From Sphingobium chungbukense (GTDB lineage: Bacteria > Pseudomonadota > Alphaproteobacteria > Sphingomonadales > Sphingomonadaceae): a stretch of DNA of 64,000 nucleotides. Each line of letters begins with the position of its first letter. Position 1 is the stretch's first letter. The notes below the pieces were generated by a model. That model was not told the DNA's origin. It saw only the letters and a list, made by a program, of their open reading frames with translations, and did not search any database. The stretch is from the NCBI RefSeq assembly GCF_001005725.1, contig NZ_LBIC01000001.1:646501-710500 (forward strand), written 5' to 3'. The position numbers and the translations under genes were made by a program. Positions 33,459-42,967 of this stretch are shown here, piece by piece.

Positions 33459-35285
33459 CTAATCTTCGTCGAATAGTCCGGCGAGCTGCTCCACCATGGT
33501 CCCGCCCAGTTGTTCGGCATCCATGATGGTCACCGCGCGGCGATAATAGCGCGTGACGTCATGGCCGATGCCGATGGCGACGAGCTGTACGGGCGAGCGA
33601 TTCTCGATCCACTCGATCACCTGCCGCAAATGCCGCTCCAGATAGGTGCCGCTGTTCACCGACAAGGTACTGTCATCGACCGGCGCGCCGTCGGAGATCA
33701 CCATCAATATGCGGCGTTCCTCGTTGCGCGCCAGCAGGCGATTATGCGCCCAGAGCAGCGCCTCGCCGTCGATATTCTCCTTGAGCAGCCCCTCGCGCAT
33801 CATCAGGCCCAGATTCTTGCGCGCCCGGCGCCAGGGTTCGTCGGCCTTCTTGTAGATGATGTGGCGCAGGTCGTTGAGACGTCCCGGCATCGGCGGACGC
33901 CCGGCGGCCAGCCAGTCCTCGCGGCTCTGCCCGCCCTTCCAGGCGCGGGTGGTGAAGCCCAAAATCTCGGTCTTCACCCCGCAACGCTCCAGGGTGCGCG
34001 CCATGATGTCGGCGCTGATCGCTGCAATGGAGATCGGCCGCCCGCGCATCGACCCCGAATTGTCGATCAGCAGCGTCACGACCGTATCGCGGAACTCGGT
34101 GTCCCGCTCGATCTTGTAGGATAGCGAGCGGGTCGGATCGATCACGATCCGCGCCAGTCGCGCCGCGTCGAGCAGCCCCTCTTCCTGATCGAAGTCCCAC
34201 GACCGCGATTGCTGCGCCATCAGCCGCCGCTGGAGCCGGTTGGCGAGCTTCGTCACAGCGCCCTGCAAGCTCACCAATTGCTGGTCGAGGAAGCCGCGCA
34301 GCCGCAGCAACTCATCCTCGTCGCACAGATCGTCGGCGGTCACGACCTCGTCATGCAGCAGCGTATAGGCCTTGTAATCGAAGCCCGGCGGCAGGTCGCC
34401 CATCGGCCGGTTCGGGCGGACCGGCATCATGCCTTCCTCGCCCATATCGTCCGCGCCTTCTTCGCTGTCGGCGTCGAACTCGTCGCTATATTCGGTCTCG
34501 CCCTCTTCGGTGTCGCCGCCCTGATCCTCGGCGCGCGCCTCGGCAAAGGCGTCGCTGTCGCCCGCCTGATCCTCGCCGCTGTCGCCGTCTTCCTGTTGCT
34601 GCTCCTCGTCCTCGCCCTCTTCTTGCGGCTCGGAGTCATCGGTTTCGGGTGGCACGTCGGCGTCGATCAACTGGAGATGCTCCAGCATGGCTGAGGTCAG
34701 CTTCTGAAAGGCGCGCTGGTCGTCGATCGCCATGGCCAGCGCATCGAGATCGGCGCCCGCCTTGTCCTCGATCCACTGGTCGACCATCGCCAGACCGGCC
34801 CGCACATCCTTGGGCGCCACCTGCCCGGTCAGCCGCTCGCGCACCTTGAGCGCCAGTGCCGTCGACAGGGGCACCTCATCGGCGGAACGCGCCCGGCGGA
34901 TGGGATCGGACTTCAATTTGAGGTCGAGCGCATGGTTGAGGTTCGCCCTTACCCCCTCCATCGCCCGCGAACCGATCGCCTCGACCCGCGCCTGCTCCAC
35001 CGCGTCATAGACCGCCCGGGCCGTTGCATCGGCGGGCGCCGCGGCATTGTGGATCTTCGCATTATGGTGCCGCAACCGCAGCGCATTGGCATCGGCAAAG
35101 CCGCGCGCCAACGCCACCTGTTCGGCGGGCAGGTTCCGCCCCGGCGTCGGCACCTTGATCGCTTTGCCCGCCATATGCGGCGTGTCGGCGGTGAAGTTCA
35201 CCTCCACCTCCGCGTCGCGCGCGATCGAGCGCGCCGCGCCGGACAGCACATCCTTGAAGGCATCGAGGGGCGAACGGTCGGCCAT
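33459..35285 (-). CDS. cobT: CobT-type cobaltochelatase subunit (VWA protein)
   Basis: 608 residues. N-terminal CobT domain (1-205), a very acidic Glu/Asp/Gln linker (about 210-286), then a C-terminal von Willebrand A domain with MIDAS motif DNSGS at 408-412. In aerobic B12 synthesis CobT and the AAA+ CobS form a chaperone-like complex that drives CobN to insert cobalt into hydrogenobyrinate a,c-diamide. No cobN or other cobalamin gene is in this window, so a different MoxR/VWA-type role is possible. It overlaps the upstream phosphatase gene by one base. Confidence 0.9.
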   Translation of the reverse strand: MADRSPLDAFKDVLSGAARSIARDAEVEVNFTADTPHMAGKAIKVPTPGRNLPAEQVALARGFADANALRLRHHNAKIHNAAAPADATARAVYDAVEQARVEAIGSRAMEGVRANLNHALDLKLKSDPIRRARSADEVPLSTALALKVRERLTGQVAPKDVRAGLAMVDQWIEDKAGADLDALAMAIDDQRAFQKLTSAMLEHLQLIDADVPPETDDSEPQEEGEDEEQQQEDGDSGEDQAGDSDAFAEARAEDQGGDTEEGETEYSDEFDADSEEGADDMGEEGMMPVRPNRPMGDLPPGFDYKAYTLLHDEVVTADDLCDEDELLRLRGFLDQQLVSLQGAVTKLANRLQRRLMAQQSRSWDFDQEEGLLDAARLARIVIDPTRSLSYKIERDTEFRDTVVTLLIDNSGSMRGRPISIAAISADIMARTLERCGVKTEILGFTTRAWKGGQSREDWLAAGRPPMPGRLNDLRHIIYKKADEPWRRARKNLGLMMREGLLKENIDGEALLWAHNRLLARNEERRILMVISDGAPVDDSTLSVNSGTYLERHLRQVIEWIENRSPVQLVAIGIGHDVTRYYRRAVTIMDAEQLGGTMVEQLAGLFDED

Positions 35286-36070
35286 CAGTCGAGCAGCATT
35301 CCACGCATGGCATCGCGCGCCGCGGCGTCCACGCTCAGCACGTCGTTCAGATAGCCGTCCACGCCGCCATGCTTTTCATCCAGCGTCGCGAACAACGTAT
35401 CGAGATAGACGGCTTCCGCCCTCAGCAGCGGTTCGAGCATCGCGGTCTTGGCCAAACGCATCCGCGCCACCAGCGTGTCGCGCTGCGCCAGCAGCCAGTC
35501 CCAATCGGCATGGGCGTTGGTCGCCAGATAATCCTGAACGATGGTCTGGCGTGGTACGCCCAGCGCCGCCAGGATCAGCGCCGCGCCGACCCCGGTGCGG
35601 TCCTTGCCCGCCGAACAGTTGATCAGCAAAGGCACGCGCCCATCCGCGATCCGTGCGAACATGGCGCGATAGGATTCGGCATGGTCGACCGGGATGACGC
35701 GATAGAGGGCGATCATCGTCTGTCGCATATCGTCCGCCGTCGCGCCGTCGCGCTTCAGCATCTCGCCCAGCAGCCCGCTGCTTTCCGTATAATCGCGGCA
35801 GAAATAATCGACCTCCGCCCCGTGCCAGCGCGTAGGTTCGGCGGTTCGCTCATTGCCGCGGCGAAAATCGCAGATCGCCCTGATGCCGAGCGAGCGGAGA
35901 TGGTCCGCATCCCCGTCCGTGAGCAACGCCATCGTCCCCGACCTGTAGAGCATGCCGCGCTTCACGCAGCGCCCGTCCGCGGTCGCATAGCCGCCGAAGT
36001 CGCGCAGGTTGAAAGCGCTCTCCAAAGGCAGTCGGCCATGCTCCGGCGTCAGGGCGAAAGCTTCGCTCAC
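35285..36070 (-). CDS. Tyrosine/serine protein phosphatase family protein
   Basis: 261 residues. The P-loop CX5R is CSAGKDRTG around residue 167 ([18 protein letters not shown]), typical of the DUF442/Y_phosphatase3 group (LipA/IphP-like), whose N-terminal signature is [14 protein letters not shown]. Targets may be phosphoproteins or phosphoinositides; none can be named. The start is a GTG at 36070 that overlaps the OsmC stop (GTGA). It ends one base into cobT, so it is translationally linked to both neighbours. Confidence 0.85.
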   Translation of the reverse strand: MSEAFALTPEHGRLPLESAFNLRDFGGYATADGRCVKRGMLYRSGTMALLTDGDADHLRSLGIRAICDFRRGNERTAEPTRWHGAEVDYFCRDYTESSGLLGEMLKRDGATADDMRQTMIALYRVIPVDHAESYRAMFARIADGRVPLLINCSAGKDRTGVGAALILAALGVPRQTIVQDYLATNAHADWDWLLAQRDTLVARMRLAKTAMLEPLLRAEAVYLDTLFATLDEKHGGVDGYLNDVLSVDAAARDAMRGMLLD

Positions 36071-36489
36071 GGCCGCTCGCCTTCCCCGACATAGGGCACG
36101 GCGACGGTCTCGATCTGCGTCTCGACCTCGCTCATCAGCTTGTGCACCGGGCATTTCGCGGCGACGGCGATCAGCCTGTCATGCTGCTCATCGGTCAACG
36201 GACCGGAGAGCGCGATGCGCGTCGTCAGCTTGTAGATGCCCTGCCGCTCCTGGCTCGCATCGCGCACCACGCCGACATGGATGCCCTCGACCGGAATGCC
36301 GTTGCGCTGCGCATACCAGAGCATGGTCATCGCCTTGCACGCGCCCAAGGCCGAATCGTAAAGATCATGCGGGTCCGGCCCGGCATCATGACCGTCCGGC
36401 GCCGTCATGTCCGCGATCAGTTCATGCCCGCGAATGCTGATCCGATGGGCGGTTCCGCCCGCCGGATCGATCCGTTCGACGACGATCAT
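36067..36489 (-). CDS. OsmC-family protein
   Basis: 140 residues. Two redox cysteines are present: GACKAMTM (about Cys51) and KCPVHKL (about Cys113), as in OsmC/Ohr thiol peroxidases that reduce organic hydroperoxides. PHDLYDSALGACKAMTMLWY, quoted in part as LYDSALGACKAMTM, is the core motif. It sits between cobS and the phosphatase gene, 22 bases after cobS. A detoxification role is inferred from the family. Confidence 0.88.
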   Translation of the reverse strand: MIVVERIDPAGGTAHRISIRGHELIADMTAPDGHDAGPDPHDLYDSALGACKAMTMLWYAQRNGIPVEGIHVGVVRDASQERQGIYKLTTRIALSGPLTDEQHDRLIAVAAKCPVHKLMSEVETQIETVAVPYVGEGERP

Positions 36490-36511
36490 GGCTTTTTCCT
36501 CCCTGTAGGGT

Positions 36512-37519
36512 TCAGGCCGCCCGGTGCGCGACGCTTTCGGGCAGGTCCTTGCCGAAGACGCGTTGATAATATTCGGCCACCAGCGGCCGCTCCGCCTCGT
36601 CGCATTTGTTGAGGAAGGACAGGCGGAAGGCGAAGCCGATATTCTTGAAGATCAGCGCATTCTGTGCCCAGCTTATCACGGTGCGTGGGCTCATGACGGT
36701 CGAGATGTCGCCGTTGATGAATCCCTGGCGGGTCAGTTCCGCCACCTTGATCATATTCTCGACTTCCTTGCGGCCGCCCTCATGGTCGTACTCGCCGGAC
36801 TTGGCGAGCACCACCTGCGCCTCGGTCGCCGCGGGCAGGTAATTCAGCGCCACCACCAGGTTCCAGCGGTCCATCTGGCCCTGGTTGATCTGCTGCGTGC
36901 CGTGATAGAGGCCAGTCGTGTCGCCCAGACCCACGGTGTTGGCGGTCGCGAACAGGCGGAACCAGGGATTGGGCCGGATCACCCGGTTCTGGTCGAGCAG
37001 CGTCATCTTGCCGTCGGTTTCCAGCACGCGCTGAATCACGAACATCACGTCCGGGCGGCCCGCGTCATATTCGTCGAACACCAGCGCCACCGGCCGCTGC
37101 AACGCCCAGGGGAGCAGGCCTTCGCGGAACTCCGTGACCTGCTGGCCTTCCTTCAGCACGATGGCGTCGCGGCCGACCAGGTCGATGCGGCTGATATGCG
37201 CGTCCAGATTGATGCGGATGCATGGCCAGCGCAGGCGCGCCGCGACCTGCTCGATATGGCTCGACTTGCCGGTGCCGTGATAGCCCTGCACCATCACACG
37301 GCGGTTATAGGCAAAGCCCGCCAGGATCGCGAGCGTGGTGTCCGGATCGAACACATAGGCGGGATCGAGGTCGGGCACCCGTTCGTCAGCCTCGGAAAAA
37401 GCGGGGATCTTCATGTCGACATCGATGCCGAACACGTCGCGCGCATCCACTTCGCGGTCGGGCGAGGCCAACAGCGTTTCGGCGCGGGTATCGGGCTGGA
37501 CGTTCGGGATGTCGGTCAT
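36512..37519 (-). CDS. cobS: CobS-type cobaltochelatase subunit (AAA+ ATPase)
   Basis: 335 residues from the ATG at 37519 ([10 protein letters not shown]). MoxR-class AAA+ ATPase: Walker A GYHGTGKS at 79-86, Walker [14 protein letters not shown] near 160, sensor 1 [12 protein letters not shown] near 195. N-terminal [18 protein letters not shown] is the CobS-specific leader. It works with CobT as an ATPase ring on CobN in cobalt insertion. As cobN is not nearby, the partner here may differ. Same strand as Hsp70 upstream (89 bases) and OsmC downstream. Confidence 0.92.
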   Translation of the reverse strand: MTDIPNVQPDTRAETLLASPDREVDARDVFGIDVDMKIPAFSEADERVPDLDPAYVFDPDTTLAILAGFAYNRRVMVQGYHGTGKSSHIEQVAARLRWPCIRINLDAHISRIDLVGRDAIVLKEGQQVTEFREGLLPWALQRPVALVFDEYDAGRPDVMFVIQRVLETDGKMTLLDQNRVIRPNPWFRLFATANTVGLGDTTGLYHGTQQINQGQMDRWNLVVALNYLPAATEAQVVLAKSGEYDHEGGRKEVENMIKVAELTRQGFINGDISTVMSPRTVISWAQNALIFKNIGFAFRLSFLNKCDEAERPLVAEYYQRVFGKDLPESVAHRAA

Positions 37520-37608
37520 TTCTCTTGTCTCTTCGAGCGGTCTGGTCGGCACTGCCCTAGCCATCAGGGACGGGCATGTCGATAGAGTGGGGCCTTAAGC
37601 CGTCGGGA

Positions 37609-38898
37609 TCAAGCGGCCCATTCGGCCAAATTGGCCTCCTGCCCGATCAGCGCCAGTCCATGGGCGATGGAGGTCAGTTCGCCGCCGGTCGCGATATGCT
37701 CCTTGCCGAAACGCCGGTCGAAAATCCGCCTGATCGCGGGGATCAGCGACGTGCCACCGGTCAGGAACACCCGGTCGATGGCATCGGGCGCCACGCCCGC
37801 CTTGGCGAGCGCCTTGTCCACCGTCGCCTCGATTCGGGCGATGTCGGGCGCGATCCAGCCTTCGAAATCGGCGCGGGTCACTTCGGCCTCGATGGCAAGC
37901 CCGCCGCCCTCGAAGTGGAAGGTCGCGCTCTCCGCCTCCGAAAGCCGCCGCTTGAGCGATCCCACCGCGTCGTAGAGCGGATAGCCCAGTTCTTTCTCGA
38001 TCACCGTGATCATCCGCCCGATGGCCGCCGGATCATTCGCCGTCTTCTGCAAGCGCGCCAGTTCGTCCATGGTCCGCCGGTTGCGCATCAGCGCCAGCCG
38101 CGACCAGTCGGCAAAATCCGCGAAATAGCTGCGCGGTATCTCCAGTTCCTTGCCGAAGCTCTGATAGCTCCCGCCCTTGCCCAGCATCGGCAGCACCAGA
38201 TGATCGACGATCCGATAGTCGAACCGATCGCCTGCAAGGCCAATACCCGCCGACCCCAAGGGCACGCAGCGCCGCGCAGCGCCCGGCGCCTCGACCCGCA
38301 CGATCGAAAAGTCGCTGGTGCCCCCGCCAAAGTCCGCGACGAGGATCGTCGCCGCCTTGGTCAAGTGGCTGGCGTAGCTGAACGCGGCGCCCAGCGGCTC
38401 GTAGACATAGTGGATTTCGTCGCCAAAGCCCGCGAACATGGCATCATAGCGCCGCCGGGCCAGTGCCTCGTCGGGCCGCGCGCCAGCATATTCCACTGGC
38501 CGACCGACCACGATCCGCTCCGGCCGCCGGTCCAGCCTGCCCCCCGCATGGCCGACCATGCGGGAAAGGAACATCTGTCCCAGTTCCTCGAAGCGGAAGC
38601 GCTTCTCGAACACGCTGGCGCTTTCGAAGATCGGGCTGGCCGCCACCGACTTGAAACTTTGCAGGAAACGGCTGTCCTCCGGATATTCGAGATATTCCGC
38701 GATCGCCCACGGCCCTGCCTCATGCGCCATGCCGCCCTTCACATCGCCGTCATGCCAGAAGCAGAGCGCCGAGCAGAACACCGCCCCCGCCGCCGCCTTC
38801 CCCGAAAATTCCACCAATTCGGATTCGTCGTCCTCGGCAAGTGCGGCCACGCTGTTGGTCGTGCCGAAATCAAGGCCCAGGGCGCGGGGCGTCATCAT
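37609..38898 (-). CDS. Hsp70-family protein, YegD-like
   Basis: 429 residues, shorter than DnaK (about 640). The ATPase domain motifs are complete: phosphate-1 LGLDFGTTNSVAAL, phosphate-2 LVADFGGGTSDFS near 215, adenosine VFLTGGTSLIPAIR near 380. After that only about 40 residues remain, so the usual peptide-binding domain and lid are missing, as in YegD. Chaperone function is therefore uncertain. The start could be either of two adjacent ATGs (38898 or 38895). It is upstream of cobS in the same direction. Confidence 0.87.
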   Translation of the reverse strand: MMTPRALGLDFGTTNSVAALAEDDESELVEFSGKAAAGAVFCSALCFWHDGDVKGGMAHEAGPWAIAEYLEYPEDSRFLQSFKSVAASPIFESASVFEKRFRFEELGQMFLSRMVGHAGGRLDRRPERIVVGRPVEYAGARPDEALARRRYDAMFAGFGDEIHYVYEPLGAAFSYASHLTKAATILVADFGGGTSDFSIVRVEAPGAARRCVPLGSAGIGLAGDRFDYRIVDHLVLPMLGKGGSYQSFGKELEIPRSYFADFADWSRLALMRNRRTMDELARLQKTANDPAAIGRMITVIEKELGYPLYDAVGSLKRRLSEAESATFHFEGGGLAIEAEVTRADFEGWIAPDIARIEATVDKALAKAGVAPDAIDRVFLTGGTSLIPAIRRIFDRRFGKEHIATGGELTSIAHGLALIGQEANLAEWAA

Positions 38899-39015
38899 GA
38901 AATTCTCCGGGAGCTAAGGGGTCGGCGCCTATGGCAGCGGTCGCGATCGGGGGCAAGCCCGGACATGACGGTAGGAAATTCGCCGCCTGATCGCTATCGC
39001 GACTTCATGGGGCCG

Positions 39016-39276
39016 ATGACATTATTTCTCATATTTCTGCTGCTGAACGGCTGGACCATGCTGCGCTTCCGGCAGGACAAGGCCGCCGCCATCGCGGGAC
39101 GGCGCCGCATTCCCGAGGCCGATCTGCTGGGCCTGGCGTTGATCGGCGGCTCACCGGGCGCTTTGCTCGCCCGGCATCTTTTCCGTCACAAGACGCGCAA
39201 GCAGCCCTTCTCCATGCTGTTGCAACTGATCGTCCTCGTCCAGTTGGGCCTGATCATCGGCTGGTTACTGCTCTGA
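39016..39276 (+). CDS. DUF1294 small membrane protein
   Basis: 86 residues from the ATG at 39016; ATGs at 39007 and 38965 are also in frame and none has a clear ribosome site. Two or three membrane segments (LFLIFLLLNGWTM, LLGLALIGGSPGALLA and QLIVLVQLGLIIGWLLL) flank the loop FRQDKAAAIAGRRRIPEADL, quoted in part as DKAAAIAGRRRIPE, and the HKTRKQPF motif of DUF1294. The function of the family is unknown. A longer frame running back to 37576 is antisense to the Hsp70 gene and not real. Confidence 0.78.
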   Translation: MTLFLIFLLLNGWTMLRFRQDKAAAIAGRRRIPEADLLGLALIGGSPGALLARHLFRHKTRKQPFSMLLQLIVLVQLGLIIGWLLL

Positions 39277-39280
39277 GGGA

Positions 39281-39898
39281 TCAGGCGAAAACCTCTGTCT
39301 TGCGGAGCAGTTGATACGCCTCGATCACGCCTTGCAGAGAGGCTTCATGGCTTCGATCCCCGCCATTGTGATCGGGGTGATAGCGGCGGAGCAATTCGGT
39401 ATAGCGCTGGCGCAGGGCCTTGCGATCCGCATCGATCGGCAATCCCATGACTTCCAGCGCCCTGCGGTCGTCCCGCGACAGGAACTTCCCGTCCTGGCGC
39501 ACCTGATTGTCCGCCCGCGCCTTCGCCACACGTTCCTTGAACTTGGCGCCGATGGCATCCAGCGGGTCCTGAAAATCCGACCATTTGGGCGGAGGACTGG
39601 CGGCGTTCGAGGAAAAGGCCCGCGTCTCCCGCTCCCACCCGGCATAGGGGCGCTGGGCGGCATTGATCTCCTCCGGGCTCATGCCGGTGAAGAAATTATA
39701 GCCCTGATTGAATTCCCGCACATGGTCCAGGCACAGCCAGCGCCAATTTGGTCCCTCCCTGTTCGCACCGCTCCCTTCCAGCGGCGGCGCGCGGAATTCG
39801 CCCTGTTCCTCGCAGCCGGGGACCGCGCACGGACGGTCGCTTTCCACGCGGCCATGGAAACGGTTGAAACGTCGGGTCGAGAAGGGATCGCTGGCCAA
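39281..39898 (-). CDS. J-domain (DnaJ-like) protein
   Basis: 205 residues from a TTG start at 39898 (MASDPFSTRRFNRFHG), with AGGACA upstream. The J domain is at the C-terminus, about 140-205: ALEVMGLPIDADRKALRQRY, then HPD in RRYHPDHNGGD near 177. The N-terminal part has a Cys/His set (CAVPGCEEQGEF and WLCLDHVREF) that may bind zinc. C-terminal J domains of this type are usual in alphaproteobacteria next to bolA and cobS. It would stimulate an Hsp70, plausibly the YegD-like protein nearby. Diverges from bolA. Confidence 0.88.
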   Translation of the reverse strand: MASDPFSTRRFNRFHGRVESDRPCAVPGCEEQGEFRAPPLEGSGANREGPNWRWLCLDHVREFNQGYNFFTGMSPEEINAAQRPYAGWERETRAFSSNAASPPPKWSDFQDPLDAIGAKFKERVAKARADNQVRQDGKFLSRDDRRALEVMGLPIDADRKALRQRYTELLRRYHPDHNGGDRSHEASLQGVIEAYQLLRKTEVFA

Positions 39899-39942
39899 GA
39901 TTGTCCTGATGAAACTGTGGGCAAAGGGTCTATATAGGCGCC

Positions 39943-40230
39943 ATGACCGACCTTGTTAAAGGCCCAGTGGCCACCGAAATCGAAGCCCGGCTGCGCGCCG
40001 CCCTCGCTCCCGAACGGCTCGCCGTGATCGACGACAGCGAAAAGCATCGCGGCCATGCGGGCCATGACGGATCGGGCGAAAGCCATTTCACGGTGGAGAT
40101 CGTCTCCGACCGCTTCAAGGGCCAGAATCGTGTCGCCCGCCAGCGCCTGGTCAATGCCGCGCTGGCCGATCTGCTGCGTGAGAAAGTGCACGCCCTCGCG
40201 ATCAGGGCTCGCGCGCCCGGCGAAGCATGA
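39943..40230 (+). CDS. bolA: BolA-family protein
   Basis: 95 residues. BolA proteins pair with monothiol glutaredoxins in iron-sulfur handling and in E. coli influence cell shape. The class II KH-like fold shows as IEARLRAALAPERLAVIDDS, ESHFTVEIVSDRFKGQNRVARQR (quoted as HFTVEIVSDRFKG) and REKVHALAIRARAP. The metal-binding His of HALAI is present. It is divergent from the J-protein gene (44 bases) and followed 50 bases on by a GST. Confidence 0.92.
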   Translation: MTDLVKGPVATEIEARLRAALAPERLAVIDDSEKHRGHAGHDGSGESHFTVEIVSDRFKGQNRVARQRLVNAALADLLREKVHALAIRARAPGEA

Positions 40231-40280
40231 CACCATAGGCGCCCCCATGCGTTGTTCCGCCGCTCAAGGAGGCGCAACCC

Positions 40281-40988
40281 ATGGCCTATGACTTCTGGTA
40301 TTGGTCCACCATCCCCGGTCGGGGCGAGTTCGTCCGGTTGACCTTGGAGGCGTGCGGCATCGCCTATCGCGACCGTGCCCGCGTCGACGGCGACGGAGCG
40401 CTGATGGCGGACATCGAACGCCACGACGCCGGCCCGGCCTTCGCCCCGCCCTATCTGGTAACGGACGGCCGCACCGTGGCGCAGACGGCAAACATCCTCT
40501 TCTATCTGGCCGAACGCCATGAATGCGGCCCCGCCGGCCTCAAGTCCCGTTACTGGCTCGCTCAGTTGCAACTCACGATCATGGACATGGTGGCGGAGGT
40601 CCATGACGTGCATCATCCGGTCGGTGTCCATCTCTATTATGAGGATCAAAAGGCCGAAGCCCTGCGCACCGCCCATGGCTTCCGCGCAAGTCGCATCCCC
40701 AAATTCCTCACTTATTTCGAGCACGCGCTGAGCGCCGATCCGGGCGACTGGCTGGCGGGGCCGCGCTGGAGCTACGCCGACCTCTCGCTCTTCCACCTGA
40801 TCGCGGGCTTGCGCTATGCCTTCCCGCTGCGCATGGCGACGCTGATGCCTTCCTTCCCCCAGCTTTCCGATCTGCACGACCGGGTTGCGGCGCTCCCCGA
40901 ATTGCGGGACTATCTGGCGAGCGATCGGCGCCTGCCCTTCACCAACGAAGACATCTTCCGTCACTATCCCGAACTGGACGCAGCATGA
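40281..40988 (+). CDS. Glutathione S-transferase-like protein
   Basis: 235 residues with an N-terminal thioredoxin-fold domain (YDFWYWSTIPGRGEFVRL, PPYLVTDGRTVAQTANILFY with the cis-Pro and the glutathione-contact region) and an all-helical C-terminal domain (DWLAGPRWSYADLSLFHLIA). It resembles sigma/mu-like GSTs with a Tyr/Trp near the start. Substrate unknown. The stop overlaps the pirin start by 4 bases (ATGA), so the two are coupled. Confidence 0.85.
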   Translation: MAYDFWYWSTIPGRGEFVRLTLEACGIAYRDRARVDGDGALMADIERHDAGPAFAPPYLVTDGRTVAQTANILFYLAERHECGPAGLKSRYWLAQLQLTIMDMVAEVHDVHHPVGVHLYYEDQKAEALRTAHGFRASRIPKFLTYFEHALSADPGDWLAGPRWSYADLSLFHLIAGLRYAFPLRMATLMPSFPQLSDLHDRVAALPELRDYLASDRRLPFTNEDIFRHYPELDAA

Positions 40989-41890
40989 CTCCCACCGACC
41001 CGATCATCCAGACCATTACTCCCACCAGCCATAATCTGGGCGATTTCCGGGTCCATCGGTCGCTGCCGGCCAAGGAACGCACCATGGTCGGCCCGTTCAT
41101 CTTCTTCGACCAGGCCGGGCCCGCCCGGATCGAGCCGGGGCAGGGGGTCGACGTGCGCCCGCACCCGCACATCAACCTTGCCACCGTCACCTACATGTAT
41201 GAGGGCAGCTTCCTTCACCGCGATTCCCTGGGCACGGAACAGTTGATCGAGCCGGGCGCGGTCAACCTGATGACCGCGGGCAAGGGCATCGTCCACAGCG
41301 AGCGCTCGCCGGACACGGATCGCATGAAACTCTCGAAGCTCTCCGCCATCCAGACTTGGCTGGCGCTGCCCGACCGCTATGAGGAAATGGACCCCGCCTT
41401 CGAACATGTCGGCGAAGGCGGCCTGCCGATCATCGATTGCGGTCATGCAAGAGCGCGGGTGATCATGGGCAGCCTCTGGGGCGCGACGTCGCCGGTCACC
41501 ACCTATGCGAACACCATCTATGCCGATATCCAGCTTTCGCCCGGCGGATCGGTCCCCATCGATGCGGAGGCGGAGGAACGGGCGATCTACGTCTCGGGCG
41601 GGGACGCGGCGCTGGATGGGGTGATGCTCCAGCCCCAGACGCTCTACGTCTTGCGCCCCGGCACCCGCGCGACGCTGATGAGCGTGGACGGCGGACGTGT
41701 CGTGCTTTGCGGCGGGGAGGCGTTCAAAAGCCCACGCCATGTCTGGTGGAATTTCGTCTCCTCCACCAAGGAACGGTTGATGCAGGCCCGTGACGATTGG
41801 GAAGCCATGCGCTTTCCGCTGATCCCCGGCGACGATCAGGAATTCATCCCCATCCCGCAAGGCCGCCCGAAGACGGTGAGTTATCCCTGA
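40985..41890 (+). CDS. Pirin-family protein
   Basis: 301 residues, a bicupin. The N-terminal metal site is visible: RPHPHINLATVTYMYEG with two His, and GKGIVHSERSP with His and Glu. The C-terminal cupin (LSPGGSVPIDAEAEERAIYV) lacks metal ligands. Bacterial pirins include quercetin 2,3-dioxygenases (YhhW) and regulators of pyruvate dehydrogenase. The exact role is unknown. Translationally coupled to the GST. Confidence 0.88.
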   Translation: MTPTDPIIQTITPTSHNLGDFRVHRSLPAKERTMVGPFIFFDQAGPARIEPGQGVDVRPHPHINLATVTYMYEGSFLHRDSLGTEQLIEPGAVNLMTAGKGIVHSERSPDTDRMKLSKLSAIQTWLALPDRYEEMDPAFEHVGEGGLPIIDCGHARARVIMGSLWGATSPVTTYANTIYADIQLSPGGSVPIDAEAEERAIYVSGGDAALDGVMLQPQTLYVLRPGTRATLMSVDGGRVVLCGGEAFKSPRHVWWNFVSSTKERLMQARDDWEAMRFPLIPGDDQEFIPIPQGRPKTVSYP

Positions 41891-41914
41891 TCGACATCGC
41901 CCTTGGAGAATTTG

Positions 41915-41942
41915 GCATGCTCCTGCCGGCACAGGAGCATGC
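41915..41942. terminator. Perfect hairpin between convergent genes
   Basis: GCATGCTCCTG, loop CCGGCA, CAGGAGCATGC: an 11-bp perfect stem, 25 bases after the pirin stop and 28 bases before the zinc-ribbon stop. There is no T-run. Probably a bidirectional terminator. Confidence 0.6.
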
Positions 41943-41969
41943 TGTCCTTAAGCGGTGACGCGCTTATGA

Positions 41970-42800
41970 TTACTGCACGAAGGTCAGCGACAGATTTTCG
42001 GCATTTTTGGGGATGTCGATCCGGCTCTCGTTGATCGACGCTTCCTCGCCCGGCTTCAGGCTGGTCCGGTCCGCCTTAGTCGTCCAGCTGAATACCAGCC
42101 GGTTCTGCCGGTCGCGCAACTGCACCAGTACCGGCGGCACGGGCAACTGCTGTTTTCCGCTGTTCACGATCCGCGCGCCGAAGGCGAAATATTCCTCGCC
42201 GGTCGGCAGCTTGCGCCGCTCGGCGGGCTTGGAGAGATAGAAGAGCAGGTCGGGATCACCCTCTTCGGGCACCAGCCCCAGATTGACCGCCCAACTCGGC
42301 GTGCCGAAATACCAGAGCGCTCCGCCCGCAGCCCCGATCGCCAGGCAGAACAGCAGGGCAGCATAGGTCCAGATTTTCAGCCGGTTGCGGCGTGGCCTGA
42401 CCGGCGCTGGCGTGGGATCGGCCCGATCCTCCAGCGCCTCGGCCTCGGCGCGGCCGTAAATATCGTCGAAGCGATAATCAGCTTTGGCGGTGACGGGCGC
42501 TTCCGCCGGCGCCGTCACGGGCTCGGCTTCTTGCCGTGTCGGTTCGACCTGCGGCTCGGCCACGGGAGCCACGGCTTCCGCAACGGGCGGAGGCGGTGAA
42601 GGCGGCGGCGGGGGAGGAGGCGGTGCAGCCGCTTCGGATCCACCTGCCGTCACCAGCGCTTCTTCTCGCGGGGCGAGCGTGGCGCCTTCCTGGAACCAGC
42701 TATGTTTGCAGGCGGCGCAGCGAACCTGGCGGCCGTTCGGGCCGACGGCGCTGTCCGGCACGATATAGCGCGTGGCGCAGTTGGGACACACCAGGATCAT
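41970..42800 (-). CDS. Zinc-ribbon membrane protein (MJ0042-type, DUF3426-like)
   Basis: 276 residues. The N-terminus is an MJ0042 zinc ribbon, [16 protein letters not shown] then [12 protein letters not shown] (Cys5, Cys8, Cys28, Cys31). A Pro/Ala/Glu-rich linker with a run of prolines follows to about residue 130. Then comes one membrane segment ([20 protein letters not shown], about 147-166). The rest is a C-terminal extracytoplasmic domain with [20 protein letters not shown]. Divergent from ftsE with 167 bases between, an arrangement seen in other alphaproteobacteria. Its role is unknown. Confidence 0.8.
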   Translation of the reverse strand: MILVCPNCATRYIVPDSAVGPNGRQVRCAACKHSWFQEGATLAPREEALVTAGGSEAAAPPPPPPPPSPPPPVAEAVAPVAEPQVEPTRQEAEPVTAPAEAPVTAKADYRFDDIYGRAEAEALEDRADPTPAPVRPRRNRLKIWTYAALLFCLAIGAAGGALWYFGTPSWAVNLGLVPEEGDPDLLFYLSKPAERRKLPTGEEYFAFGARIVNSGKQQLPVPPVLVQLRDRQNRLVFSWTTKADRTSLKPGEEASINESRIDIPKNAENLSLTFVQ

Positions 42801-42967
42801 GACGCTTCATAGGCATGAGTTGGATTCGAGGGCAAGCGGCTTCGACATGCCATCGAATCGAGGCGCGACTCGCGGGAAGAGGCCGCATGGGCTTTACGGC
42901 CGCCCGTCCGCTGTGCCATGGCTGTACCCAAGGGGAAGCAGGGAGCGCGCAGGCGCCAAATTCACGC

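Noticed and set aside
37576-39006. N-terminal extension of the DUF1294 gene
   Set aside because: The first 470 codons of this long frame lie opposite the Hsp70 gene. Only the last 86-103 codons resemble DUF1294.
33345-39300. Cobalamin riboswitch near cobS or cobT
   Set aside because: No B12-box-like sequence or long structured leader was seen. cobS and cobT are preceded by short gaps or coding overlaps.
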